A DNA stretch of 64,000 nt from Mastigias papua (lineage: Eukaryota; Cnidaria; Scyphozoa; Rhizostomeae; Mastigiidae), in assembly GCA_964019165.1 (NCBI GenBank), contig OZ025267.1:10714389-10778388 (forward strand), written 5' to 3'. The position numbers were made by a program, and so were the translations under genes. Below are positions 1 through 9,456 of this stretch, one piece after another (positions within the stretch are counted from its first letter, which is position 1; every line of letters starts with the position of its first letter). The notes below the pieces were generated by a model. The model did no database searches and was not told the origin of the DNA. It saw only the letters and a program-made list of their open reading frames with translations.

Positions 1-256
1 GGACATATTTGCTGAAAGAGATGTCCAATATAATTTGAGAAGTAGGAATCATTTGCAATTGCCGAATGTCAAGACAGCAAAATATGGAATTGAAAACATT
101 CAGTACATAGGTCACCATCTATGGGCCTCATTGCCGGAGGCGATTAAGGACTCTGGCACACTAGCTAATTTCAAAAAGAAAATAAAAGTATGGAAAGGAA
201 GTACTTGCATCTGCAGATTGTGTAGAGTTTTTATTAATGGATTAGGGTATTTATAG
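1..256 (+). CDS. C-terminal end of a CR1/L2-like LINE ORF (cut by window edge)
   Basis: The open frame from base 2 runs to a stop at 254-256. It encodes the tail typical of this LINE group: an NLRSRNHLQLPNVKTAKYG-like block, then a W-SLP block, then a cysteine-containing end (CRLCRVF). The same blocks end the LINE at 12115-13704 (HFQLPNVRT, CNCRLCKVF), so the family is clear although the RT domain lies outside the window. It is probably the remnant of a longer copy. The A/T-rich 3' UTR runs to about 380 and the copy seems to end in the TAA microsatellite. Confidence 0.75.
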   Translation, partial: DIFAERDVQYNLRSRNHLQLPNVKTAKYGIENIQYIGHHLWASLPEAIKDSGTLANFKKKIKVWKGSTCICRLCRVFINGLGYL

Positions 257-378
257 TTTTTATTTTCTCTTTTCTCAAAAAAAAAATCTGTAATAGTTTT
301 TCGTTTTTACATAGTTGGCATTAATTAGCTCATAAGCTATATAGATATCTGTATATCTTAGCCAACTTTAAAGAAAGT

Positions 379-380
<2 letters not shown>

Positions 381-432
<52 letters not shown>
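381..432. repeat. (TAA)n microsatellite
   Basis: About 17 perfect TAA units. It may be the 3' tail of the LINE at 1-256. It is also the 5' flank of the R4/Dong-like element, whose 3' flank is TAA-rich as well. Confidence 0.95.
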
Positions 433-618
433 CTGTCCTGGGTATGACAAAAAACTGCATCCGGTTGTGGAGTTTCGACGTGGGATAATGAGGTCACCCT
501 TAGCCACAACTACCTCCAGGTCACCCTTGAGCAAGGTGTAGTACCTGTTAGCTCTCCCCGAGGCTATGAAGTACCGGGTTGGCGTCCGGCGGGGGCTAGT
601 CTGTTTCATGGGTGGGAG

Positions 619-806
619 GGACTCTTCAGCCTTGGTTGGCAACCTTCCTAGTGATGGTGTCACAATAAAAACACTGGTGGTGGTGCAACCTAAACTTCAC
701 TACTTTATGGGCAGATGAAGCGCTCTTTAGCCTTGGTTGGCAATCATCTAGAGATGGTGTCTCGATAAAAATACCGGTGGTAGTGTAACCTAAAATCCAC
801 TAGACC
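619..806 (+). repeat. Two ~101-bp tandem units in the LINE 5' UTR
   Basis: The blocks starting CCTTGGTTGGC at 630 and 731 are diverged copies offset by 101 bp. Each continues through a GATGGTGT segment and an AATAAAAA-ACCGGTGG-like segment to an AACCTAAA end. Tandem 5' UTR units often carry promoter activity in LINEs; that role is inferred here. Confidence 0.75.
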
Positions 807-819
807 TTTTATAAGTGAA

Positions 820-3800
820 ATGTCAAATCAAACTTTTAGAGATAACGGCGTAAATAGAACTGGACCTTTAGGAGAAGGTTCTTCGCCCGGCAGGTGTTCC
901 CCGGTTCGACAGCGGGGACCCGGTCGTCATCCTGCTACTGTCAGAACGAAATGGTCTAAGAACGTGAACAAGGTTGTTATGGAATGTTATTTTAGAAGTA
1001 AGCCTTTTGATGATGAAGGTAAACCGATTAGAGGATACAGACAACGGATGATGAAAGAATGGGAAGAACATGGGGTCTTTGAAATCACTGAGCAAAGATT
1101 ATGCGATCAGGCAAGGGCAATTAGGAAAAACGGTTGGCTCTCTAATTTGGAGCTTGAAAATATCCGAAGGATGATAGATGCAGAGAATGTGATGGTGAAT
1201 GAAAGTATTGAGAATGTGGAAGAGAACCAAACAGAGGGAGACATGGTAAGAACAAATGAGGGAAATGAGCAGATTGCTGATGATTCGGATGATTTACTAA
1301 ACAGTATGAATGCTAATGTTGAGACATTAGATGAGGAAGCACAGCATGTTGTTGCTCAATTGAATGAAATTCTGGTTAGTGGTAGAAAGGCTGATGGTAT
1401 TTCTTTTAAAAAAGTTGATATGAACATTCTGAGTAGAACAACGGCCAAGGTGAACAGGGTTATTGAATTGATTGAAACAAAAGATATAACCCAGACAAAT
1501 AATCTTATTAAAGCTGCAGGTGTTTGGGTTGCAGATCAATTAGGTCTCAAAAGGTATGAAGGCAGGAACAAGAAGGATCCATGGTGGAAGAGACGTATTG
1601 GGGAAGACATACAGCAGTTGAGAAAGGATATCAACATTCTCGAAAGGATAAGAAAAGGGCAAATTGGTGCAGGCAAAGAGGGTAAGGCTAAGCTGGTCGA
1701 GGAAAAGCATAGGGTAAGGCGAAAGGGTTTAATAGTAGTGATTGAAGAATTAAAGCAAAGGGTCATTGCAAAAGCTGCTAAACTAGCACGGTACGAACAA
1801 AGGATTCATCAGTATAAAATTAATAGATTGTTCAAAGTGGATCAAAAGAAAGTTTATAACGAGTTCAATGGTCAAACAGTGAGTAGTAATAGAGACATAC
1901 CAGATGCCGAGGACTGTAGGACATTCTGGAATCGAATATGGAGTGTTGAGAAAGAGCACAATAAAGAAGCTGATTGGTTGAGTGATCTGAAAGAGGAGAT
2001 TGTGAGAGTAGACCAGCAGAATGTGGCGATAACTGAAGATAAAGTAAAGAAACAATGCAGGAAGATGCCAAACTGGAAGGCACCCGGACATGATGGGGTT
2101 CAAGGGTTTTGGATAAAAAGGCTTGATAGTATGCATAAAAGGATAGCTACCCAGTTAAATTTGATACTAGAAGGGACAAAAGAAATACCATCTTGGATGA
2201 CATACGGAAGAACAGTGCTATGTCAAAAGGATGCAGCAAAGGGAAACTCTGTCGAAAACTTTAGACCAATAACCTGTCTTCCACTTATGTGGAAATTATT
2301 TACTGGTATGGTTGCCGAGGATATGTACCTTTTCATGGAAAACAATCACTTACTTCCAGAGGAGCAAAAGGGCTGCAGGAGGAAAAGCAAGGGAACGAAG
2401 GATCAGTTACTGATAGATAAGACAATACTTAAAGATTGTAGGAAACGAAAAACAAATCTTGCTATGGCGTGGATAGACTATAGAAAGGCCTATGATCTTA
2501 TCCCACATAGTTGGATTCTAGAGTGTCTTGATATGATTGGCATTGCTGACAATGTGAGAAGTTTTATTGGGAAAAGCATGAAGAAATGGAAACTTCGTTT
2601 AACTTCAAATGGGTCTGATTTATGCGAGATTGATGTCAAAAGAGGCATTTTCCAAGGAGATAGTTTGTCGCCATTGATTTTTGTTGTTTGTATGATTCCT
2701 TTGTCTCTTCTGTTAAGAAAAGTAAAAGCTTCTTATGAATGGGGTGGGAAAGAATTTAGACTTAATCATCTTCTCTTCATGGATGACCTCAAACTCTTTG
2801 GAAAAAGCAACGACCAGATAGATAGTTTAGTACAAACAGTGTTCACATTTAGTGAAGATATCGGTATGGAATTTGGTTTAAGGAAATGTGGAGTGATTAT
2901 AATGAAGAGAGGGAAACTTGTTAAGTTTGATGGAATTCATTTACCTAACCAGGAAATAATGAAAGTAGTAGATGAGAATGGGTATACTTATCTGGGTATT
3001 TTAGAGTTGGATGAGATAAAAGAACACGAAATGAAACATAAAGTCACAGCAGAGTATAAAAGAAGGTTGAGGTTAATATTAAAATCCAAATTGAATGGTA
3101 AGAATAAGATTCAAGCAATTAATACTTGGGCGGTTGCACTGTTAAGATATGGAGCTGGAATTATTAACTGGAAGGTAGATGAGTTGAAGCAAATGGACAG
3201 GACAACGAGAAAGACTTTGACGATGTATGGGGCCCTTCATCCGAAGAGTGACATTGATCAACTGTATTTGAAACGAAATCAAGGAGGAAGAGGCTTGATA
3301 AGCATTGAAACATGTGTAAGATCGGAAGAGAATAATTTGGGATTGTATGTGAGTGAATCGAATGAACTATTACTCAAAGGCGTAATGAGAGTTGGTACCA
3401 TCAAGACTGAAAATCTCATGAGGAAGGGAGACTTCAAAAGAAATAGCCAAAATGAGTTTAAAAATAGATGGCATGAAAAGAGAATGCATGGACAATTTGC
3501 TCGTGAGATGGCTGAAGAGATAGATAAAGAGTTATCTTGGAAATGGTTGGTGCAAAGTGATCTCAAAGTGCAAACCGAAGCAACAATATGTGCTGCACAA
3601 GAACAAGCCTTAAGGACAAACTACACAAAGAATAAAATTGACAAAACATCGGACAATCCATTATGTAGAATGTGTGGTGAAAAGATGGAAACTGTACAGC
3701 ATATAATATGTGAATGCAAAAAGCTAGCGCAACGTGAGTATAAGAGAAGACATGACACAGTTGCAAAATTGGTCCATTGGAAGTTGTGTGAGAAGCATAA

Positions 3801-4233
3801 CCTTGTGAGAACAGAGAAGTGGTATGAGCATTGCCCTGAGGGAATTGTGGAAGATGATGATGTTAAATTACTCTGGGATATGAATATCCAGTGTGATAAT
3901 GTTATTGAGGCAAGGAGACCCGACTTAGTCTTGGTGGATAAAAAGAAGAAATCATGTGTCATAATTGATATTGCTGTACCAGGTGACTGTAGGATACGTG
4001 AGAAAGAAATGGAGAAAATTGAAAAATATCAAAACCTAAAGATAGAGCTGAAAAGGCTTTGGTCGCTGAAAAAGGTTGCTGTTCTACCAGTTGTTGTAGG
4101 AGCTCTAGGGTGTATTAGCAAGGGCTTCAGTGGATGGTTGGACACACTTGGTATTAAATTGAACGTTGGAATGGTACAAAAATCAGTCTTGTTGGGAACA
4201 GCTAGGATACTCAGGAAAACCTTAGACATGTGA
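820..4233 (+). CDS. R4/Dong-like LINE polyprotein (reverse transcriptase and restriction-like endonuclease)
   Basis: 1137 aa. A basic N-terminal region (about 40-120) is rich in Trp, Tyr and Arg and may bind nucleic acid. The reverse transcriptase spans about 450-720: NFRPITCLPLMWK near 480, WIDYRKAYD near 552, FQGDSLSP near 610, and the active site HLLFMDDLKLF near 650. A CCHC-type zinc finger (CRMCG...HIICEC) lies near 950-967. A restriction-like endonuclease follows at about 1032-1060, with RRPD, a Lys-rich spacer and IIDIAVPGD. The protein would nick a DNA target and prime reverse transcription there. ATG 820 is the first start in this frame after the 5' UTR. No frameshift or stop is seen, so it could be functional. 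Confidence 0.88.
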   Translation: MSNQTFRDNGVNRTGPLGEGSSPGRCSPVRQRGPGRHPATVRTKWSKNVNKVVMECYFRSKPFDDEGKPIRGYRQRMMKEWEEHGVFEITEQRLCDQARAIRKNGWLSNLELENIRRMIDAENVMVNESIENVEENQTEGDMVRTNEGNEQIADDSDDLLNSMNANVETLDEEAQHVVAQLNEILVSGRKADGISFKKVDMNILSRTTAKVNRVIELIETKDITQTNNLIKAAGVWVADQLGLKRYEGRNKKDPWWKRRIGEDIQQLRKDINILERIRKGQIGAGKEGKAKLVEEKHRVRRKGLIVVIEELKQRVIAKAAKLARYEQRIHQYKINRLFKVDQKKVYNEFNGQTVSSNRDIPDAEDCRTFWNRIWSVEKEHNKEADWLSDLKEEIVRVDQQNVAITEDKVKKQCRKMPNWKAPGHDGVQGFWIKRLDSMHKRIATQLNLILEGTKEIPSWMTYGRTVLCQKDAAKGNSVENFRPITCLPLMWKLFTGMVAEDMYLFMENNHLLPEEQKGCRRKSKGTKDQLLIDKTILKDCRKRKTNLAMAWIDYRKAYDLIPHSWILECLDMIGIADNVRSFIGKSMKKWKLRLTSNGSDLCEIDVKRGIFQGDSLSPLIFVVCMIPLSLLLRKVKASYEWGGKEFRLNHLLFMDDLKLFGKSNDQIDSLVQTVFTFSEDIGMEFGLRKCGVIIMKRGKLVKFDGIHLPNQEIMKVVDENGYTYLGILELDEIKEHEMKHKVTAEYKRRLRLILKSKLNGKNKIQAINTWAVALLRYGAGIINWKVDELKQMDRTTRKTLTMYGALHPKSDIDQLYLKRNQGGRGLISIETCVRSEENNLGLYVSESNELLLKGVMRVGTIKTENLMRKGDFKRNSQNEFKNRWHEKRMHGQFAREMAEEIDKELSWKWLVQSDLKVQTEATICAAQEQALRTNYTKNKIDKTSDNPLCRMCGEKMETVQHIICECKKLAQREYKRRHDTVAKLVHWKLCEKHNLVRTEKWYEHCPEGIVEDDDVKLLWDMNIQCDNVIEARRPDLVLVDKKKKSCVIIDIAVPGDCRIREKEMEKIEKYQNLKIELKRLWSLKKVAVLPVVVGALGCISKGFSGWLDTLGIKLNVGMVQKSVLLGTARILRKTLDM

Positions 4234-4354
4234 AGTGAAAGCAGCCACTTGGCTCTTGGCTATTAGTTGTAGCCCACCCAAGAGGAAAATTTCGGCATTA
4301 AGAACTGCCTGTGCGAAAGCTATAAAATAATAATAATAATAATTAATAATAATT
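4234..4354 (+). other. 3' UTR and TAA tail of the R4/Dong-like LINE
   Basis: A short 3' UTR holds two CTTGGCT-type motifs and an AAGAGGAAAATTTCGGC segment. It runs into TAA repeats from about 4327, which adjoin the truncated gypsy RNase H. The gypsy therefore stops exactly at the microsatellite. Confidence 0.6.
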
Positions 4355-5440
4355 CCCGAGAATTAGCTCTATAGGTTTACAATCCGTATATAGTGTGAAA
4401 TTCGCGTCATATAAATAAATATGAAGGCGTTCAATTGCCCATACAATAGCTAGAGCTTCGCGTTCCGTTTGAGAGTAGCGTTTCTCTACATCGGACAATG
4501 ATCGGCTTACGTAAGCCACGATTCGGCGATCGTCTTTGCCAGGAGTCTTTTGAGACAGGATGGCAGAAAGTCCCCATGGGGAGGCATCTGTAACTAACTC
4601 TGTTTGCTTTTGATTATAAAAGTAGGCCATGACAGTATCACTAGTGAGGGCTTCTTTAACATTGTTGAACGCTGCTTCGTGTTGTGCAGTCCAGACAAAT
4701 GACGCGTTTTTCTTTGTCAGATCTTGCAACGGCTGAGTTAGATCATTAAAGTTTCGAATAAATTTAGCACAGTATGTTGCCATGCCGAGAAATGCTCGAA
4801 CATCTTTGACAGACCTTGGCGAGGGAGCATTTTTAATTGCAATGACCTTCTGGGGGTCAGCAGAAATCCCGTTTGACGAAACCACAAATCCAAAAAAGGT
4901 GAGTTTGGTCTGATAGAGCAAACATTTATCTTTGTTGAGAGTGAGACCATGTTGAGATAATCGTTGTAGGACAGTATGTAAGGATTTATGATGCTCTTCA
5001 GGCGTTTTTCCATAAATCAGAATGTCGTCACTAATATTCAGAACACCAGGTGTGCCGCGTAAACGCTCTGACACCACATGCTGGAAAATCTCGCTTGCTG
5101 AGTTCGTTCCAAAATTCAAACGTGTGAACTGTTCTACTCCTTTCGGCGTCGAAAATGCTGTTATAAATCGGCTTTCTTCAGACAATTTGATTTGGTGATA
5201 CCCGGATTTGAGATCTAATTTGGAAAACATTGTAGCTCCGTTTAATGAATGAATAACATCGTCCACTGTAGGGTTTGCATGCCTTTCTCGTTGAATGGCT
5301 TGATTAGCCCGTCTCATGTCTACACAAAGTCGCACTGTTCCATTTTGCTCGGGAACAACAACTAGGGGGGAGATCCACGGAGTAGGACATTTAACGTTTC
5401 CAATTATACCATCGTGTTCTAATTTTTGCAGTTCTTTTGC
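4343..5440 (-). pseudogene. Gypsy RT-RNase H fragment
   Basis: 330 aa of continuous frame cover RT fingers and palm (MRLCVDMRRAN, FSKLDLKSGYHQI), an active-site region NISDDILIYG, the thumb/connection (FFGFVVSSNGI, VRAFLGMATYC) and the RNase H start (ELVTDASPWGLSAIL, TEREALAIVWA, LYTDCKP). The usual ADD is SDD here: both Asp are kept but the preceding residue is changed. The upstream end shifts frame near 5335-5440. RNase H stops at the TAA repeat, which abuts the next element. Confidence 0.85.
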
Positions 5441-6560
5441 TACTGTTTGCGCAAGTGGAACGGTATTCTCCTGGAGGGCTGAGCAACAGGAGGCACATTG
5501 TGATCTATGTGTAAATCCAAGGTGAAATTTTTTAGCTCTCCAATGCCATTGAATAAATTGGGGTTTATGGCAGCTACTTGTTCAATATCTGGGGGCTTGT
5601 CTTTTATCTGGTTAACATTTAACGCAATAAGACCCAATTCTGTAGCCGTTTGATAGCTTAATAATGATCCATTACACCCTTTAATGACATGAATAGTTGC
5701 AACTGTATAATGTGATTTTGATTCCATTATTGCACGAAATTGTCCCATTGCAGGAAGTGGTTTGTCCGAACCATAAGCCATAATTTTGTTTGTAGACTTT
5801 GTGATAGCAATTTTCTCTTGCTGGCATATTTGCTGTCTCATCAATAATATTCGTTGATGCACCTGAGGCGTATGTCTTGCAACTGGGGGCGGTTTACCTT
5901 TCGGCGTACGATGCGAAAATGTGCGATTGATCGTAGCAGAGTCATCTTGCGAAGGGCGCGTTGAAGTGAGAGATTCTTCGATTCCGGCTGCTTGAATTTC
6001 GCTGGTTTCAAGAGCTCGCGCTTTAGCTAATAGTTGATCTAGAGAAAGTGTATCTTCTCGCAAGGCAACACGTCGTAAGCGCTTGGAAAGACAATTCTGT
6101 ATCACTGCAGCTTTAATTTCTTTTTCTGTATCGTGAAAGTCACAGCTAACGGCAAGTTTCCGTAGGCGCAAGCAAAATTGATCTACTGTTTCATCGGTAA
6201 GTTGTTTGGCTTGCCGAAACTAGAAAATTTGATAGTCTATATTCTTCTTCGGAGAAAAATATGCATCGAGCTTGTCAATGGCACGGTCATAGTTATCAGG
6301 TTCCCCTCGATCTTGAAATGTTTCAAAAAAATTCTTGAGTTTCTTGTCCAGCTTGATACAAGAGGAGTGCGCGCTTCTGGCGGTTGTCGGTGATATTTAG
6401 GGTTGCTAAATATGTCTCGAAACGTTTCTTCCAAACGGACCATCGTTGACTTAACGTGGTAGGGCTTGAGAGAGGACTAAACGGTGGAAGTGGATGAACC
6501 TCCAATCTTCCTAGTGCCATGTTGATCGTCGTCGCCAATTTAATGTTCTCGCTAAACACT
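5440..6560 (-). pseudogene. Gypsy gag and protease remnant
   Basis: Frames at 6559-6237 and 6171-5440 together give a gag. It starts at a MALGRLEV-type Met at about 6519 and includes the RFETYLATL segment and the CFRQAKQ/LRLRKLAVSCDFHD segment. The zinc knuckles and the protease DTG are gone: after about residue 120 of the second frame the protein jumps to MAYGSDKPLPAMGQFRA, the C-terminal protease region. At least one frameshift (near 6171-6237) and one internal deletion are evident. Confidence 0.75.
6524..6537 (-). promoter_or_regulatory. Putative primer-binding site of the decayed gypsy
   Basis: TGGCGACGACGATC read on the minus strand. It lies just upstream of gag and downstream of the putative LTR. 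It shares TGGCGACGA with the site at 23222 in the intact element. Confidence 0.6.
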
Positions 6561-6691
6561 ATTAGATGAGGTGAAGAATTATACGCGTGTCTCTTGCTAG
6601 TCTGAAATCATAACTAAATCGTAGGGCTACAAGGATTACATATATACAGGGATTAAGATATCATTCATAATTACATAATATAAACATTACA
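6544..6691 (-). repeat. Putative 5' LTR (about 148 bp) of the decayed gypsy
   Basis: On the minus strand the segment opens with TGTAATG and closes with GAGAACA, a TG...CA frame, six bases before the primer-binding site. No second LTR remains, so the outer boundary is inferred. Confidence 0.45.
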
Positions 6692-6715
6692 GCACTGGGT
6701 ACAGGAATGTTTTGT

Positions 6716-6790
6716 TACCCCATTTGCTATACCAAAAAATATTTTACACCCCATTTTGAAATACTGGATAAATTTCATACCCTAATATTA
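6716..6790 (+). repeat. TACCCC-spaced repeat, left copy
   Basis: A short array of TACCCC/CACCCC/ATACCC motifs about 30 bp apart, with AAAAATATTT between them. A similar array in the same orientation lies at 9358-9456, on the far side of the divergent gene pair. Confidence 0.5.
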
Positions 6791-6819
6791 TTGCTACTTA
6801 TGTTATGTAGCCTTATAGC

Positions 6820-7731
6820 AGGCTTTCCACATTTTCTAATCTTGCTTCACAATCATCAGTTTCATCTTGAAGGTACTGTAACTGAGAAGTTGTGTCGATG
6901 TTTCTATTCAAATTCATTTTCTGCTTTGTTTTCCTTAACTTCTCAGTCAGGACACACTGCTGATTTTGAAGTTTCTTTACAACAAGTTCTTCTGCTTCCT
7001 TTTTCTATATCTTTCTGTCTTTCAAAGTATTCAAAAACTGCATCTCGTTCCTTAACAATTGAATCACTATTCATCCGAAGCTCATCAATCTGTTTGCGTG
7101 TCCGGGTCAGTGAAAGAACCATTCTCAGTACTTTCTTGTCCCATTCAGTGTCCATACACTTGAACAGCTTTCTTAAAAGCTCTTTACTCAAAAGTTTGTT
7201 GCCATCATCTATAGAACTACATAGTGTTCGGTAAAATAGTTCCAAATGAAAATTACAGGCCTCAAAACAATGTACTTTACAGCTTTCTCATTACCAACTC
7301 TAGGTATAGTCACTATATTGATGCATAGCCCATGCTTTGGATGACATAGTAGTTCATTAAAATGTTTTCTTTCATTTTTGATGTCATATTGAAATTCAGG
7401 GTCTTTAAATCCCAAGAAGATTTGAAAAGCATCTTCAAATTCAATGTAAGAACTGGCGTACTTCCTTTCAACAATAGTTTCGTCACCTATTTGCTGTATT
7501 GTTGAATGTAGTGTCACCAAGCAATCAAGAATGTAGCGCAAAGCACACAGATTTTTTTGCAAATGCAGACTTCCCATCTAGTTTCTCAATCTCTCTTTCT
7601 AGAACCAGTCCGTTATCTTTTAGAAGGCAGGACTGCAAAGATATGTAGACCAAGTCCGTAGTCTTCGATCTTTTTCTAATACTTTCTCTTGCTAGATTAC
7701 TTTTCGCGCCATCCAAACTCTCCATCTTCAA
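6820..7731 (-). pseudogene. Unknown coiled-coil protein, frameshifted
   Basis: Three minus-strand frames read as one protein. They are MESLDGAKSNLARESIRKRSK... (7731-7525), ILDCLVTLHSTIQQIGD... (7577-7209) and ELFYRTLCSSIDDGNKLLSK... (7245-6943). The last continues in another frame as KKLQNQQCVLTEKLRKTKQK to a stop near 6815. The C-terminal third is rich in Glu, Lys and Leu with heptad-like spacing, so a coiled coil is likely. I do not recognise the family. The breaks could be frameshifts or unrecognised short introns. The start lies close to that of the divergent SAM gene. Confidence 0.45.
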
Positions 7732-7793
7732 CTATCTTCCGCAGCAGCAGCAACAATATATCAGCAGCAGCAGGAGCAACGCAGGAAAAAATG

Positions 7794-8371
7794 GAGGCTC
7801 TAGAGGCAAGCACGAGCGAAGTTACACATCCATTGAAGAAGTTTCTTACTGATATTTCTCTCGAGCAATATTTCGAGAGCTTTCTAGAAAATGGATATGA
7901 CGACTTAGAGTTTCTGATCAAGATGGATGAAACTGAGATTTTGGAGGTGGTGCAAGGCTGCGGCGTAGATAAAAAAGGCCACCGTAAGAAGTCATCGCGA
8001 TTTTAAAAACACGGAAGTATACTAGTGAGGACATGAAGGAGCAAAAGCCAGCTATGAAAAGCAGTTGGAATGACTTACATTATAATAAATGTAAGTAACT
8101 ATGGTACCTTTTTTATTGTGCATATTAATTAAAAAATGACCACACCTCAGTTAGGTGACCTAATCAGATCAACTCATGTATAGTTCTTCTTATCTCATTT
8201 CTTCTTGTTGAGAAAATGTTTTCCTTGATGTTTCAGACAATGGTTGTAGGCATCTACATTTTATGAGCTTTTTATTTTACAGTGCCTGCATCTGTGAAGG
8301 ATCTACTCATCCCACATCCAAAGAATGAGAAACACAGATTTTTTACTGACACAGCACTAAGTTTGTTTTAA
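7794..8371 (+). pseudogene. SAM-domain protein, two probable exons
   Basis: From the ATG at 7794 the frame encodes a SAM domain: FLTDISLEQYFESFLENGYD, LEFLIKMDETEILEVV, then a KKGHRKK end. The frame closes at 8004-8006. An alternative frame continues through KTRKYTSEDMKEQKPAMKSS to a good splice donor at 8091 (GTAAGT) with an acceptor at 8281-8282 (TTTTACAG). The next exon gives VKDLLIPHPKNEKHRFF and ends at a TAA near 8371. SAM domains mediate protein-protein or RNA contacts. Whether this gene once joined the ORF at 8387 is unclear. Confidence 0.55.
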
Positions 8372-8386
8372 AAGTCATCATTTCAC

Positions 8387-9238
8387 ATGATGTCTCCAGA
8401 AACCTTCAAGAGCTATGTTTGTACACAGAGGAAAATAAGATGGGAGTATCTCTGTGATGTAAATGGAATTAAAGCCTTACCTGGAATGAGGAAGACTAAG
8501 GATGGAAATTGGCTTAATATTGCCAAATACTCAGCAGAGGGATATTGCCTTAAAAAAGCAGAATATATACCTGCGTGTAACTCAAAAACATTTCTCGAAA
8601 AAGACTTAGCAAAGATTCGATTAGTGAAAAATCATATAAAGAAACGAATATGTACACTCTGCAATTCTCAAATGAAAATTTTATCATGGAAAGCTAATGA
8701 GTTGGAATGGCTATCCAATAGCATAGAGGAAATCAAGCCAGTTGAGGATTTGCTTCTAGAATTATCATCCAACATCACATCTGAGGGCACAAAACTCTAT
8801 TGTTTGTCTGAAGCCAAGAAGATTGAGGACACCAGGATAGCGCGGAGGAAAAGAGAAAATAAAGCAAAAACTGAAAAGGAGAAGGCAGTCCGTTTGCTCA
8901 ACAGTTCCTGCCCCGGCCTCAATTTGATTTGCAGAAATGGCAAGGAACTTTCAGAGAAGGTGGAGAAAGGAGATTATGGCACTTTAGTTATGAAGGAAGA
9001 TTTAATCCAAGAACACTTTGCAAATTTGACTCCAAAGCTCCACAGTAGAGGACTAAGAAATCTAAAGGAAAATGGTATATTTGCTGGTGGTATTTTGGGC
9101 GTTATTGAAATGCTTATTAGTGATTTGGACATAAAGATGGAGAATGCTAGAAAGCGTAGTCTGGGAATGAAAGAAAGGAAGGCAGAAAAAATCAAAGAAG
9201 CAAAGAAACAAAGAACACTCAATAACATTTTCAAGTGA
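8387..9238 (+). CDS. Unknown 283-aa basic protein downstream of the SAM exon
   Basis: An open frame with ATG at 8387 and stop at 9236. The first half carries paired cysteines (CTLCNSQ) and tryptophans (ILSWKANELEWL). A very Lys/Arg/Glu-rich stretch follows (about 145-170), then a hydrophobic ILGVIEMLISDLDIKM segment and a basic C terminus (KERKAEKIKEAKKQR). The length and composition are unlikely by chance, and the gene follows the SAM exons on the same strand. It may be the last exon of that gene. I do not recognise it. Confidence 0.45.
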   Translation: MMSPETFKSYVCTQRKIRWEYLCDVNGIKALPGMRKTKDGNWLNIAKYSAEGYCLKKAEYIPACNSKTFLEKDLAKIRLVKNHIKKRICTLCNSQMKILSWKANELEWLSNSIEEIKPVEDLLLELSSNITSEGTKLYCLSEAKKIEDTRIARRKRENKAKTEKEKAVRLLNSSCPGLNLICRNGKELSEKVEKGDYGTLVMKEDLIQEHFANLTPKLHSRGLRNLKENGIFAGGILGVIEMLISDLDIKMENARKRSLGMKERKAEKIKEAKKQRTLNNIFK

Positions 9239-9357
9239 ATTTTTGCTCACCTACATTTAATTAGCAAAAGGTAGAGCTTTTTACACATTCACTTGAGAAA
9301 AACTAACACTTTAGACTTAACATACCAATAGTCATTATAGTGGGAATTTGTTGAAAA

Positions 9358-9456
9358 AATTTGATACCCCATCATGACTTTGCAAAAATATTAGATACCC
9401 CACAAAAAAAGGCAAAATATTTGATACCCCTCCAAAAATTCTTCCGCCCCTGTACC
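9358..9456 (+). repeat. GATACCCC-spaced repeat, right copy, ending in a hAT-like terminus
   Basis: Three GATACCCC motifs about 30 bp apart precede CCGCCCCTGTA, which reads CAGGGGCGG on the other strand, a hAT-type end. The partner end at 6702 (CAGGAATG) matches poorly. Confidence 0.45.

Larger units (their letters stand above)
433..4354 (+). mobile_element. Near full-length R4/Dong-like non-LTR retrotransposon in a TAA repeat
   Basis: The unit has a 5' UTR of about 387 bp, one uninterrupted 1137-codon ORF, a 3' UTR of about 90 bp, and TAA repeats on both sides (381-432 and about 4327-4354). A single ORF with a central RT and a C-terminal endonuclease is the plan of the R2/R4/NeSL group. Insertion of Dong into TAA repeats is known from Bombyx. 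The intact ORF and TAA flanks suggest a fairly young insertion. The exact clade (R4, Dong or other) is inferred. Confidence 0.75.
4343..6691 (-). mobile_element. Decayed, truncated Ty3/gypsy element (same lineage as the copy at 23105)
   Basis: On the minus strand the order is a putative 5' LTR, a primer-binding site, gag, a protease remnant, RT and RNase H; it then stops at the TAA repeat. Integrase and 3' LTR are missing. The gag start resembles that of the intact element at 23251 (RWSVWKKRFETYL and KRALLLYQAG against RWTAWLERFETYL and KRALLLYQAG), and both have a TGGCGACGA primer site. Confidence 0.8.

Noticed and set aside
358..663. Minus-strand frame with a poly-Ile run
   Set aside because: Translation of the TAA microsatellite and the LINE 5' UTR.
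6707..7234. 175-aa plus-strand hydrophobic protein
   Set aside because: It overlaps the minus-strand coiled-coil gene, whose composition and continuity are more protein-like.
6702..9456. Terminal inverted repeats around the SAM/coiled-coil unit
   Set aside because: CAGGAATG and CAGGGGCGG share only the first four bases, and the internal TACCCC arrays are direct, not inverted.
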